Origin: Gammaproteobacteria bacterium
GTDB taxonomy: Bacteria > Pseudomonadota > Gammaproteobacteria > Pseudomonadales > Azotimanducaceae
Assembly (NCBI GenBank): GCA_009842245.1
Contig: VYFT01000059.1
Span: 1-46,164 of the forward strand
Reading direction: 5' to 3'
DNA: 46,164 bases
Each line of letters begins with the position of its first letter. Positions within the stretch are counted from its first letter, which is position 1. Positions 35,764 through 44,847 of this stretch are shown here, piece after piece. Position numbers and translations under genes: made by a program. A model generated the notes under the pieces. It saw nothing but the letters and a program-made list of their open reading frames with translations. It was not told where the DNA came from and did not search any database.

Positions 35764-38705
35764 TGGATCACGCATCAAACGAACGTACATCCGTCTCCGA
35801 AATCGCGTTACGGTCAACCATGAGCGTACCCTGTGAAGGAAATTCACCAGTCGCACTTGACGACGACCATTGCTTCTGGTATGTAGAAAACGGTGCTGTT
35901 GATCTCTTTCTTGTAGAGACCAAGGAAGGCGTAGAACAAGCAGCACCGCAACACTTAATGCGGGTCGAGTCTAAGAGGCTATTGCCGAGTGTCGTCGCGG
36001 ATAAACAGGACCGAGAGGAAAGTGAAACAACGCTCGGTTTAGTCGCGAAAGGAAAACCTGGTACCCGCTTGACGCGAATACCAGTTGCAGATCTTGCAAA
36101 GATACACACGTACGAGATAGCTGCACAGATCGATGGTTGGTTGAGTGCACTAACTCAAGCACTATCGCGATTCGTTATCCGTTCACCGAGACCGAATGCG
36201 TTGTTAGAACCCACTGAGGAAATCACTTTGTCAGCGGGAACTGTGAGCGTTTCGCGTAGCCTAGTATGGGTATCCGGTGCAACGCAGGGCACGGGTTTAT
36301 TCATGGACATGGTAGACCCCGCGGAGATAGTCAAAGAAGTAGCTGAAACGGCAATCCCTCTAACGCGGGCAAGCTGGATCTCAATTTTCGAAGAGGTAAC
36401 TATTTCCGGTTACTCTACGGAAACACTCGCATCGGATGGAACACTCTTAGACGCGCTCGCGTCTTTCCATCGGATTGCTTTACATATGGAACGACTGAAC
36501 CGTCGATTAGCAGTAGTCGACGACGCGAATCTCGAGCGGGACCGAATTATGAGTCGCCGCGTTGCCGAAGACGTGGCTCGAACTCGGCTTTTCAACATTT
36601 ACGACCAACAAAAAACGACACCAACAGAAGCCGACGACACCGCCCTTGCAAGTGCACTACGGCTTATAGGTCGTCGCTTGGGTATTGAGTTCAAGATTCC
36701 TCAAAAATCGGAGTCATTCGAAGAGCCAGTTACTTTAATAGACATTCTTGATGTGTCTAGCGTGCGTGCAAGACGTGTGAGTCTCGATTCAGAGCAAAAA
36801 TGGTGGCGTAGCGACAGCGCGGTGCTCTTAGCTTTCCGGGCGACTGACAATCAACCGATTGTCCTAATACCTGGAATGCATGGAAGGTATAACCAAATTG
36901 ATCCAATTACCAAGAAAAGGACGATAACGTCTAAGACTCGCGCTGAGGAACTGAAAGAAGATGCTTGGATGTTCTATCAACCGTTGCCTTCGGGTTCGGT
37001 GACGGCGGCCGAACTCCTACGATTCAGCTTGCGACGCTCTGGTAAGGACTTGGCGCGACTTGTAATATCCGGGATCGTTGGCGGGTTAGTAAAACTAATC
37101 CCAGCACTAATGCTTGGTTTGGTAGCCAACTACATCGTTGCAGGCGGGAATACAACTGGACCACTCTTTGTAGTAGCAGTTCTACTAGTCGTAGTTGGAC
37201 TTTTGAGTGTATTAGTAAACCTGTTGCAAAACACGGCCATGATGCGTTTTGAAGGTCGATCCGCGTCTCGATTAGAAGCAGCTCTTTGGGATCGCTTAAT
37301 GCGTCTACCATCGGAAGTTCTCCATCGGCAACCAAGTGGAGAATTAGCGATGTCGGGGATGGCTTTTCAGAACTTGCGGGACGGTTTGCAAAGAGTCGTC
37401 GCCAACAGTGTCTTGTCACTTATCTTTTTGCTGCCCGTCTTCGGTGTTGTCTTCTTTTACGACGTTGTACTAGGTAGCGTCGTTTTGATTTTTAGCCTGG
37501 TTGCTCTTTCGATAATGTTTTTTTGGGGAATGTGCCAAGTATCACCCTATGGACGCATGATTGGTGCAATCCGGCGAGTTTCAGGGTTGTTGTTTGAAAT
37601 CATAGAAGGTATTTCAAAACTTCGGGTTGAAAACGCTGAAGGTTCTGCGTTCGCCATGTGGGCTCAAGACTATCGAGAACAAAAACGTGCGGAACTGAAA
37701 CTTGGTAAATATGAGCGACACGCACGTGCGCTAGGTGCAGCTCTGCCATTTCTTGCAGGAGCTGTTCTGGTGTTCGTGGTGGTAACTATTGGAAATGGCG
37801 ACTTTTTAGTCGGTGACTTTTTAATTGCCTTCGCGGTGTTCATTGTCTTTCAGCATGCTATCGCTCGCTTCGGTGAGTCTTTCGGTCTGGTTGCTTCAAT
37901 GCTACCTGCGATGAAGCAGATGCGTTCGATGCTGGCGGCGGACCCACATACTAAGATGTTAGGAGAGCCCGTTGACAGTCTGCAGGGCGACGTCCTGTTT
38001 GACCGGATTTCGTTTCGATACACGCCAGAAGGACCGCTAGTTCTCAGTGATGTCACTATTCACGCTCGTCCCGGCGAATTCATCGCTATCGCGGGTGAAT
38101 CTGGTGCAGGGAAGAGCACTCTATTTCGACTTGCAATCGGTCTTGATCGACCTACCAATGGAGCGGTTTATTACGACGGTCGAGATTTGCGACACCTCAA
38201 TTTGAAACAGCTACGACGAAAGATGGGTGTGGTACCTCAGTCGGTGAGACTTCATCCGCAGGATATCTGGGACAATATTGTCGTCCATCATGAAGACCCC
38301 AACACGGAACAAGTTTGGGAGGCCGTTCGTTCCGCCAGCATTGAGCAGGAAATTCGATCCATGCCTATGGGAATGATGACTATGGTAGGTGCGAGTGGAT
38401 CGGTGCTGTCTGGCGGAGAAAGCCAGCGGATTTCCATCGCTAGATCTCTGTTGGGTAATCCTCGAATCATGCTGTTCGACGAGGCAACCAATTGGCTCGA
38501 CAACGACAAACAAGCCCATGTTATGCAGAACTTAGCGCTCCTCACTTCTACGAGAATTGTTATCGCACATCGTCTTTCGACTTTGAAGCAAGCTGATCGA
38601 ATATTCGTAATGCAAGCGGGCAAGGTCGTGCAAAGTGGCACATTCGATGAACTCATGGAAGTTCAAGGTGTGTTCAAAGAACTGGTGAAGCGACAGATAG
38701 CGTAG
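35763..38705 (+). CDS. NHLM-type ABC transporter, ATP-binding/permease protein without peptidase
   Basis: A 980-residue partner transporter of the NHLM system. The start used is the ATG at 35763 overlapping the preceding stop; the frame is open farther upstream but inside the previous gene. The first 120 residues (including DHCFWYVENGAVDLFLVE) resemble the cyclic-nucleotide-binding-like domain typical of this subfamily. A long linker region (about 120-430) is followed by a transmembrane domain (about 435-690) and an ABC domain with Walker A GESGAGKSTLF (Lys at about 784), signature LSGGESQRISIARSL and Walker B RIMLFDEATNWLD. There is no C39 domain. It probably forms a heteromeric exporter with the C39 protein. 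Confidence 0.88.
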   Translation: MDHASNERTSVSEIALRSTMSVPCEGNSPVALDDDHCFWYVENGAVDLFLVETKEGVEQAAPQHLMRVESKRLLPSVVADKQDREESETTLGLVAKGKPGTRLTRIPVADLAKIHTYEIAAQIDGWLSALTQALSRFVIRSPRPNALLEPTEEITLSAGTVSVSRSLVWVSGATQGTGLFMDMVDPAEIVKEVAETAIPLTRASWISIFEEVTISGYSTETLASDGTLLDALASFHRIALHMERLNRRLAVVDDANLERDRIMSRRVAEDVARTRLFNIYDQQKTTPTEADDTALASALRLIGRRLGIEFKIPQKSESFEEPVTLIDILDVSSVRARRVSLDSEQKWWRSDSAVLLAFRATDNQPIVLIPGMHGRYNQIDPITKKRTITSKTRAEELKEDAWMFYQPLPSGSVTAAELLRFSLRRSGKDLARLVISGIVGGLVKLIPALMLGLVANYIVAGGNTTGPLFVVAVLLVVVGLLSVLVNLLQNTAMMRFEGRSASRLEAALWDRLMRLPSEVLHRQPSGELAMSGMAFQNLRDGLQRVVANSVLSLIFLLPVFGVVFFYDVVLGSVVLIFSLVALSIMFFWGMCQVSPYGRMIGAIRRVSGLLFEIIEGISKLRVENAEGSAFAMWAQDYREQKRAELKLGKYERHARALGAALPFLAGAVLVFVVVTIGNGDFLVGDFLIAFAVFIVFQHAIARFGESFGLVASMLPAMKQMRSMLAADPHTKMLGEPVDSLQGDVLFDRISFRYTPEGPLVLSDVTIHARPGEFIAIAGESGAGKSTLFRLAIGLDRPTNGAVYYDGRDLRHLNLKQLRRKMGVVPQSVRLHPQDIWDNIVVHHEDPNTEQVWEAVRSASIEQEIRSMPMGMMTMVGASGSVLSGGESQRISIARSLLGNPRIMLFDEATNWLDNDKQAHVMQNLALLTSTRIVIAHRLSTLKQADRIFVMQAGKVVQSGTFDELMEVQGVFKELVKRQIA

Positions 38706-38729
38706 TTTTCACCCCTTCGAATCACTTCG

Positions 38730-40058
38730 ATGAGTCTTTTTAACCGGATTCTGAATAAGGCTAGTGTAGACGACAATTTCCGCTCACGGCTGCTAGATAA
38801 TCCCAAAGCTGCGATTACGCAGGAGTTTGGGTTGCGATTTGATGAAGATCAAGACATTGTCGTGCACGAAGAGACTGATTCAACGACGCACTTGATACTT
38901 CCGCCAAAAGACAAGCTGAGCGTCACCGAACGATCCGAAGCGAAAACTGGAGCGGCGTCGCTGGACTTTCTAAAGAAAACCATGTACGACCCCGCACCTC
39001 CGAAGCGTCCTTCGGTCAGTCCCAAGGAGCGTGTACGCCTGGAATCCGATGACACTGAGTCATTAGTAAATACGGCAAGAAAAAGCATTGTGCGAGGTCT
39101 CAATTTTCTGCAGACTACCGTTAACGAAACGGGTGCGTGGCACTGCATTCGATTCAATGTTGGAGATCCAAACATACCTCGACACTTCGAACGCCCCCCT
39201 TTTATTTCCGCATTTTGTGCGCTTGCTATACAACGAAGTAAAGAGCCAGTCGCACGTGAGTTGTACAAACAAACCAAAAACTACCTCGTCGACACCATGG
39301 AATACCCAGGTTTTTGGAGATACTACCGCCACCTGCCACAAGATCTTGACAGCAGTTCGTTGTGCTCAATGGTCATTGATACTCATCCGTGGATTGGGCT
39401 AGGACGGAATCTGCCTCGAATTTTGGCAAATCGAGACAATAACGGACTGTTTTTAACCTGGGTACTGAACGAAGACGAACCAAGTGTCGTGTCGCCTTTC
39501 CGTATGGAAGCTGACCCAGTAGTCAACGCGAACATTATTGCCTATGCTGGTGATTTACCAGCGACTAAGACGGCGCAACAGTGGCTACGGGAATTGGTCG
39601 AAAAAGATACAAATCTCGAGGATGCTTCAAAATGGTACCCAGACCCAGCTTCGATTTACTACGCGATTGCGCGTGCTACGGTTCGAGTACAACTTGGATC
39701 TGAGAAATTTCCTTTGATACTAGCTGAACGGATTCTGAGTCTGCGGGATGAAACTAGCGAATTTGAAAATGTTCTTCAAGCCGCGCAAGCCATCGTCGCA
39801 CTTCATAATATTCGACAGTTACACAATTTAAACGTCCTGCATCAGATTGCATACTTTGTTGACTCGCAACAAGAGGACGGCAGTTGGCCTGAGCTGCTTG
39901 CATTCGGAGATCAATCTTTGCGCTTTGGAGTTGTTGGACAAATAGGTCATGGATCAGAGTCGGTAACTTCTGCGTTTTGTATCGAAGCACTGGAGTGTTT
40001 ACTCGAAGCACTCGAGACCGAGGGAAGCAGTGGTCGTGTTAACGTGTCGAGAGACTAG
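38730..40058 (+). CDS. NHLP-leader domain fused to squalene-cyclase/prenyltransferase-like toroid
   Basis: A 442-residue fusion. Residues about 8-62 read like a nitrile-hydratase-type RiPP leader: NFRSRLLDNPKAAITQEFGL, then IVVHEETDSTTHLILPP. After a proline-rich linker, residues about 105-430 have prenyltransferase/squalene-oxidase-type repeats: GLNFLQTTVNETGAWHC, RNLPRILANRDNNGLFLTW, ADPVVNANIIAYAGD, and QQEDGSWPE at about 381. A D-L-D-S at about 205-208 partly matches the class II cyclase DxDD acid motif. An NHLP leader on an enzyme rather than on a small peptide suggests that the leader docks the protein to the modification or export machinery, or that it is vestigial. Catalysis is unproven. 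It lies 24 bases after the second ABC gene. Confidence 0.72.
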   Translation: MSLFNRILNKASVDDNFRSRLLDNPKAAITQEFGLRFDEDQDIVVHEETDSTTHLILPPKDKLSVTERSEAKTGAASLDFLKKTMYDPAPPKRPSVSPKERVRLESDDTESLVNTARKSIVRGLNFLQTTVNETGAWHCIRFNVGDPNIPRHFERPPFISAFCALAIQRSKEPVARELYKQTKNYLVDTMEYPGFWRYYRHLPQDLDSSSLCSMVIDTHPWIGLGRNLPRILANRDNNGLFLTWVLNEDEPSVVSPFRMEADPVVNANIIAYAGDLPATKTAQQWLRELVEKDTNLEDASKWYPDPASIYYAIARATVRVQLGSEKFPLILAERILSLRDETSEFENVLQAAQAIVALHNIRQLHNLNVLHQIAYFVDSQQEDGSWPELLAFGDQSLRFGVVGQIGHGSESVTSAFCIEALECLLEALETEGSSGRVNVSRD

Positions 40059-40102
40059 CGGTTATTGGACTTAACATACAATAATGAAAAGGGATTGTTG
40101 CG

Positions 40103-42490
40103 ATGACTGAAAACTTAAGCGTCGGTAATACAGTCGGTTCAGGAAAACCGGACGAGGTTAAATTCTTTGAGCCTTCGTTTCTCAATGCTCTACCGCACTA
40201 CTTGCCTCTTCTCGTTTTCCCGTTGTTGATTTTGGCCGCTCTCTACGGTGGTTTTTGGTTACTTGGTCCGTTCGTCTTCATGAGCGTCGCCGGCTTTCTT
40301 GATCGCGTGTTCGGGGTTGATGGTCTCAATATGAACCCTCGAGGCATTTCGGAACGGCGTTTTATTTGGTACAACATACCAGTGTGGGGATGGGCAGTGC
40401 TTTGGCCGCCAACATTGGTTTTCGGATTATGGCAGATTTTCGGAGGAGCTTCGTACCCAATATGGCAAAAAGTATGTCTCGCTATGCTACTGACCATGGA
40501 AGCACAAGCGGTGTTCGTTGTCGGGCATGAACTGGTTCACAGACGCTCTACGTGGGAACGACGACTCGGGGAATTTCTTCTTGCTTCGAATTCCTACCCT
40601 CAATATGCCACAGAGCACGTTTACATTCACCATGCTAAGGTCGGCACGCCTCACGACGTCGGATCAGCTCCAAAAGGAGAGAGTTTCTGGCGGTACTTCC
40701 CTCGTGAAGTCGTTAGTAATCTAACCAATTCGTGGAAAGTCACTGGCGAACGTTTGGCGCGTCGAAAGCTGTCCCGTTGGCACTATAGCAATCCGTTTTG
40801 GCGTTATGGCATTGCATTAGCGTTCTGGTACGGAATAGTTTATTACTTAGGTGGAATATGGGCTCTGCCCATTTACATATTCCTTGGTCTAAGTTGTGTA
40901 TTCTCGATGAAGATCAGCAACTACTTTCAACACTATGGATTACGACGAGTTCTCATGTCTAACGGGCGATGGGAGAAAATTTCACCACGCCATTCGTGGA
41001 ATGCAGATTGGAAGTTCACGAACTGGATGTTTTTCAAAATGCAGCGGCATGCGGATCATCATGCTATGGCTACCCGACCGTACGCGCAATTGCAGCATCG
41101 AGCCGACGAGTCACCGGAGCTTCCCGGAACCTACGGTGATATGATGAACCTCGTGCTTCGACCGAAACGTTGGTTCGCAAAGATGGATCCTTTAGTCGAT
41201 CAGTGGCGTCAACACTTTTACCCTGAGATCGACGATTGGAGTCCCTACGACAGTTCTGTTTCCGCTACTCGGCCAGACGACTTTAATGAAATCGTCGAAA
41301 TATTTGGAGTTGCGCCTAGACTCGCAGAACGCGTCGAACGCAATCCAGAACTACTCAATAATCTTTCCGAGAGGGAATTTACGGATCTCAATCTACCGAA
41401 GGGAGTGTTGGACGAACAGGAGTATGACATAGCCCGGCGCGGGCTAGCCAGGCTCTATTGGACTACCGAAATGGGCGTTCATGAAATGCGAGATTTGATT
41501 GGCGAAATCCCTTCGACTAACTCTAGCGAGACTGCGGAAATTGCGCGGAATTGGGTGAACGACAAAGCCTTTCAGATTGGCATGCACGTCCTTCGAGAAA
41601 ATTTGTCCACCGCCGAATCTTCAATTGCTCTTACCAATCTTGCAGAGGCTACGATTACCGCGGTAATTTCTTCGACGATTACAGATTTTGTTGAGCAAGT
41701 AGCGGGCGATTCAGACGGCGGATTAGCCGTGATTCTGTTTGATGAACTTGCGACGAAGGAAGCGTTTCCTGGTGTCAACATCAAATTACTAATCTTGTTC
41801 GATGGTTGGAACTCTGACGCAATCAAACGTATGTCTCGTAATCTACGTGATCGGATCGGACATCTGGCAAAAGATAGCATATTGTTTTCGCCGCTTCAAC
41901 GAAAGACCAAGGACGTTTTAGCTCTAACCTTTGCGGATCTTCAAAATCATTTCGGAGGGTCTGATTTAGAAACAATTTCTGATCTTGCTAAAGCCCGATG
42001 TGTCTGGGAATATGGAAACACAGGACTGACACATCGGTACGACAAAACTCGACTCACACTTCTCCAAGATTGTCGAACGAACAACTCTCAACTTGCACTT
42101 AATGGATCTCTCAATACTCAGCCCGACCGCAGCGTGTCTCCCTATATTGGAGTGAGTGAAAAAATCGATCAATTTGAGCAAGTCGCACGATTCCTTCAAT
42201 TAACAAAAGACGCAATAGACCTCAACGATTGCGCGCCAACGGCTACCACCATATTCCGGCGTTTAGGTGAAGATGGGTTAGCGGAAGGTTCTTCCCTGTG
42301 GCGCAATCTTCAAGGTGTCGCTCGCCTTGTTCATGAAGACAGTTTTGACTTAGATGATGCTAAACCAAAAGTACAGGCGCTTATTGCCAATGCGTGCGAA
42401 CAAGCGGAGTTTGATGCCTTAACCTCCAAATTAGCAGAAATCGAATCAACCACTGCGAAAGCGATCAACGCCATCGTCGGGCGTCCGTAG
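40103..42490 (+). CDS. AlkB-type di-iron membrane hydroxylase fused to degenerate GlnE-like domain
   Basis: A 795-residue protein with two unrelated halves. Residues about 1-375 form an AlkB/XylM-like integral-membrane hydroxylase with HELVHR (about 142-147), EHVYIHH (171-177; G to I against EHxxGHH), NYFQHYGL (about 273; E to Q against NYxEHYGL) and QRHADHHAMATRPY (about 314). Residues about 393-795 follow the GlnE order. VEIFGVAPRLAERVERNPELL comes first, then a helix region, then GLAVILFDELA aligned to G-L-A-x-I-G-L-G-K-L-G, and NIKLLILFDG where GlnE has the catalytic SDxD. Next are an R-x-V-W-E-like block, EKIDQFEQVARFLQL aligned to R-E-I-E-F-x-V-Q, and a terminal helical bundle. The metal-binding aspartates are replaced, so this half is probably catalytically dead. 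Substrate unknown. Confidence 0.72.
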   Translation: MTENLSVGNTVGSGKPDEVKFFEPSFLNALPHYLPLLVFPLLILAALYGGFWLLGPFVFMSVAGFLDRVFGVDGLNMNPRGISERRFIWYNIPVWGWAVLWPPTLVFGLWQIFGGASYPIWQKVCLAMLLTMEAQAVFVVGHELVHRRSTWERRLGEFLLASNSYPQYATEHVYIHHAKVGTPHDVGSAPKGESFWRYFPREVVSNLTNSWKVTGERLARRKLSRWHYSNPFWRYGIALAFWYGIVYYLGGIWALPIYIFLGLSCVFSMKISNYFQHYGLRRVLMSNGRWEKISPRHSWNADWKFTNWMFFKMQRHADHHAMATRPYAQLQHRADESPELPGTYGDMMNLVLRPKRWFAKMDPLVDQWRQHFYPEIDDWSPYDSSVSATRPDDFNEIVEIFGVAPRLAERVERNPELLNNLSEREFTDLNLPKGVLDEQEYDIARRGLARLYWTTEMGVHEMRDLIGEIPSTNSSETAEIARNWVNDKAFQIGMHVLRENLSTAESSIALTNLAEATITAVISSTITDFVEQVAGDSDGGLAVILFDELATKEAFPGVNIKLLILFDGWNSDAIKRMSRNLRDRIGHLAKDSILFSPLQRKTKDVLALTFADLQNHFGGSDLETISDLAKARCVWEYGNTGLTHRYDKTRLTLLQDCRTNNSQLALNGSLNTQPDRSVSPYIGVSEKIDQFEQVARFLQLTKDAIDLNDCAPTATTIFRRLGEDGLAEGSSLWRNLQGVARLVHEDSFDLDDAKPKVQALIANACEQAEFDALTSKLAEIESTTAKAINAIVGRP

Positions 42491-42492
42491 AG

Positions 42493-44838
42493 GTGCCGAC
42501 GCGCTTTACTGGGAATGTCGATTCACCCGATCGATTAGATGAGGATGCTCGACCATCGGGTATTCTGACCAAGACCACCCCTGAAGACCAAGGACTGGTT
42601 AAACTACCGGTTCTCGCTCCCCACCTTAAGTTTCACGACATCGGAGATCAACAAGTTTTGTTGGTCTCTGAATCTTTCAATACGCTCCTACACGGGAAAA
42701 TGTATTGCAACTTGTTACCTCTTTTAGACGGGAGCAATAGTCTCGATTCCTTATTGTCGTCGCTCGATTCGGAGCACGACTTTACAAGCTTATTGTCTGC
42801 AATTGTCTCTCTCTCTACCAAGGGATATATTGTGTCTGCAGACCATAGCTTGGACTCGGCAACCGCAGCCTATTGGTCGTCTCTCGGAGCGTCGCCGCGC
42901 TGGGTTGAACATAGGCTTGCAAATTCGTGTGTTTCAGTAGTGGAAGAACAAGGCAATTTGGTTCGACATTTGAAAGAAGCCAGCGTGTCAACTGACAGCG
43001 AAAACCCAAATCTCAAGGTCATAGTTTGCGATGACTTCTTAGCTGGAGAGTTTGAGCAAACGAATCGGCTAAATTTTGATCAGAAGATTCCATGGATGCT
43101 CGTGCGACCACAAGGTATTGAGACACTATTCGGTCCTATTTTTATTGCCGAGAAGAATAGTCCATGTTGGATGTGTCTTACGGATCGTCTTCGCCTTCAC
43201 CAAGAGGTACACAACTTCTTGAGACACAGTCTGGGGGAAGATCGTGCATTCAAAGCATTTGCAACGGAATCAATCGCTCGCCAATCTGTCTTTGCGCTCG
43301 TAGCGAGTGAAATCGTTAAATGGCTAGTTCTAACTGAATTAGCCCCGCTCCACCAACACGCGATCACTTTTAACCATAGCGGACTTTCACTCTCCAAGCA
43401 TCTACTGAGTAGACGACCACAATGCTCGGTTTGCGGCGATCCAGACATGTATAGACCTAATCGAAGTCCTGTTCCGATTACCCTAAGCTCAAGTCCGAAG
43501 AGAAGTAGCAACAGTGGAGGTGTGCACACGGTAGTGCCTGCAGAAACACTAGCAAAATATCGACACCTTGTAAGTCCAATAGCTGGCGTGGTGAGCTGGC
43601 TACGCCGGAGTTCGGAAGAAACTGATAACTTCATGCACGTCTATTGGGCAGGTAGCAATTTTGGGTCACGTGGTAGAACTTTAAGCTCGCTTCGTCGTAG
43701 CCTGCGAAGCAAGAGTGCAGGGAAAGGGAGTACGAGGGAACAGTCGAAAGTCAGTGCGTTGTGTGAAGCCATTGAACGAGTGTCCGGTAGTTTTGACGGA
43801 AGCGAGATTTACATTAACAAGGGGTTCATCGAGTTCGAAGATGATGAGGCAGCGATCCATCCCAATGACGTTCAGTTGTTTAGCGCTCATCAACTAGACA
43901 ATTCACAAGTACTCAATGCTCAAGGACATCCGTACAACGTCATACCGCAACACTTCGATGAATCGACATCAGTTAAATGGACGCCGGTCTGGTCATTTAC
44001 GCAACAAAGGCAGCGGTATCTACCGACATCAATGTTGTACAGCATGCCAACCGAACTCAGAAGTCCTAATGACCGGATTGCCGACTCAAATGGCTGCGCT
44101 GCTGGCAATACCCTAGAAGAAGCAATCTTGCAAGCGTTTTACGAATTGGTTGAACGTGATGCGTTTGCCATATGGTGGTACAACCGCATACAAGCGCCAG
44201 CGGTTGACGTTCCCAGTTTCGAAGATCCGTACCTTGAAAAAGCCTCAGAATACTACGACCGGCTCGATCGAGACTTATGGCTGCTCGATGTTACTTCAGA
44301 TCTTGAGATTCCAACATTTGTCGCACTCTCCCGGCAAAGGAATTCAAACACTGAAGACATCATCTATGGTGCTGGCGCGCATTCCGATCCGCAAATAGCT
44401 GCGCTGCGGGCGGTGTGTGAACTCAACCAATGTCTATCTTGGCTACCCAATGAACCAGGAGGAAATAATCGACCAAAAATCGATGACCCAATGGCTTTGA
44501 ATTGGTGGCGCAACGCGCGTCTCAAGGATTGTGTCTGGCTTACACCCTCCGATTTGGTTCGAACAGCCGCTGACTACCCTGCACTCGACACCGAGGACAT
44601 GAGGGATGACATTGAACATTGTCGAGCTACAGTTGAAGCTAAAGGTTTAGAGTTTTTGGTACTAAATCAAACACGTCCAGATATTGGTATGCCAGTGGTT
44701 CGGGTGATCGTACCGGGAATGCGACACTTTTGGGCAAGACTTGCCCCAGGACGTCTGTACGATGTACCTGTACACATGGGATGGCGCAAACGAAGTCTCG
44801 ACGAAAACGAGTTAAATCAAACACCGGTAATTGTGTAA
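42493..44838 (+). CDS. fused leader-binding (ThiF/E1-like) and YcaO cyclodehydratase
   Basis: A 781-residue C-D fusion typical of azol(in)e RiPP pathways. The N-terminal 380 residues hold a winged-helix leader-binding region and an E1-like fold with two CxxC zinc pairs (about C225/C228 in PCWMCLTD, C311/C314 in CSVCGDPD). The YcaO domain (about 395-781) has the ATP/Mg motifs CEAIERVSG (about 424-431) and YELVERDAFAIWWYNR (about 550-565), and a conserved R-Y-L-P-T-S block. YcaO activates the backbone amide with ATP so that a Cys/Ser/Thr side chain can cyclise. The C-terminus ends TPVIV rather than the PxPxP common in azoline-forming members. The start is GTG two bases after the previous stop. 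Three consecutive Cys of the putative precursor are the natural substrates. Confidence 0.9.
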   Translation: MPTRFTGNVDSPDRLDEDARPSGILTKTTPEDQGLVKLPVLAPHLKFHDIGDQQVLLVSESFNTLLHGKMYCNLLPLLDGSNSLDSLLSSLDSEHDFTSLLSAIVSLSTKGYIVSADHSLDSATAAYWSSLGASPRWVEHRLANSCVSVVEEQGNLVRHLKEASVSTDSENPNLKVIVCDDFLAGEFEQTNRLNFDQKIPWMLVRPQGIETLFGPIFIAEKNSPCWMCLTDRLRLHQEVHNFLRHSLGEDRAFKAFATESIARQSVFALVASEIVKWLVLTELAPLHQHAITFNHSGLSLSKHLLSRRPQCSVCGDPDMYRPNRSPVPITLSSSPKRSSNSGGVHTVVPAETLAKYRHLVSPIAGVVSWLRRSSEETDNFMHVYWAGSNFGSRGRTLSSLRRSLRSKSAGKGSTREQSKVSALCEAIERVSGSFDGSEIYINKGFIEFEDDEAAIHPNDVQLFSAHQLDNSQVLNAQGHPYNVIPQHFDESTSVKWTPVWSFTQQRQRYLPTSMLYSMPTELRSPNDRIADSNGCAAGNTLEEAILQAFYELVERDAFAIWWYNRIQAPAVDVPSFEDPYLEKASEYYDRLDRDLWLLDVTSDLEIPTFVALSRQRNSNTEDIIYGAGAHSDPQIAALRAVCELNQCLSWLPNEPGGNNRPKIDDPMALNWWRNARLKDCVWLTPSDLVRTAADYPALDTEDMRDDIEHCRATVEAKGLEFLVLNQTRPDIGMPVVRVIVPGMRHFWARLAPGRLYDVPVHMGWRKRSLDENELNQTPVIV

Positions 44839-44847
44839 CCGACAATC

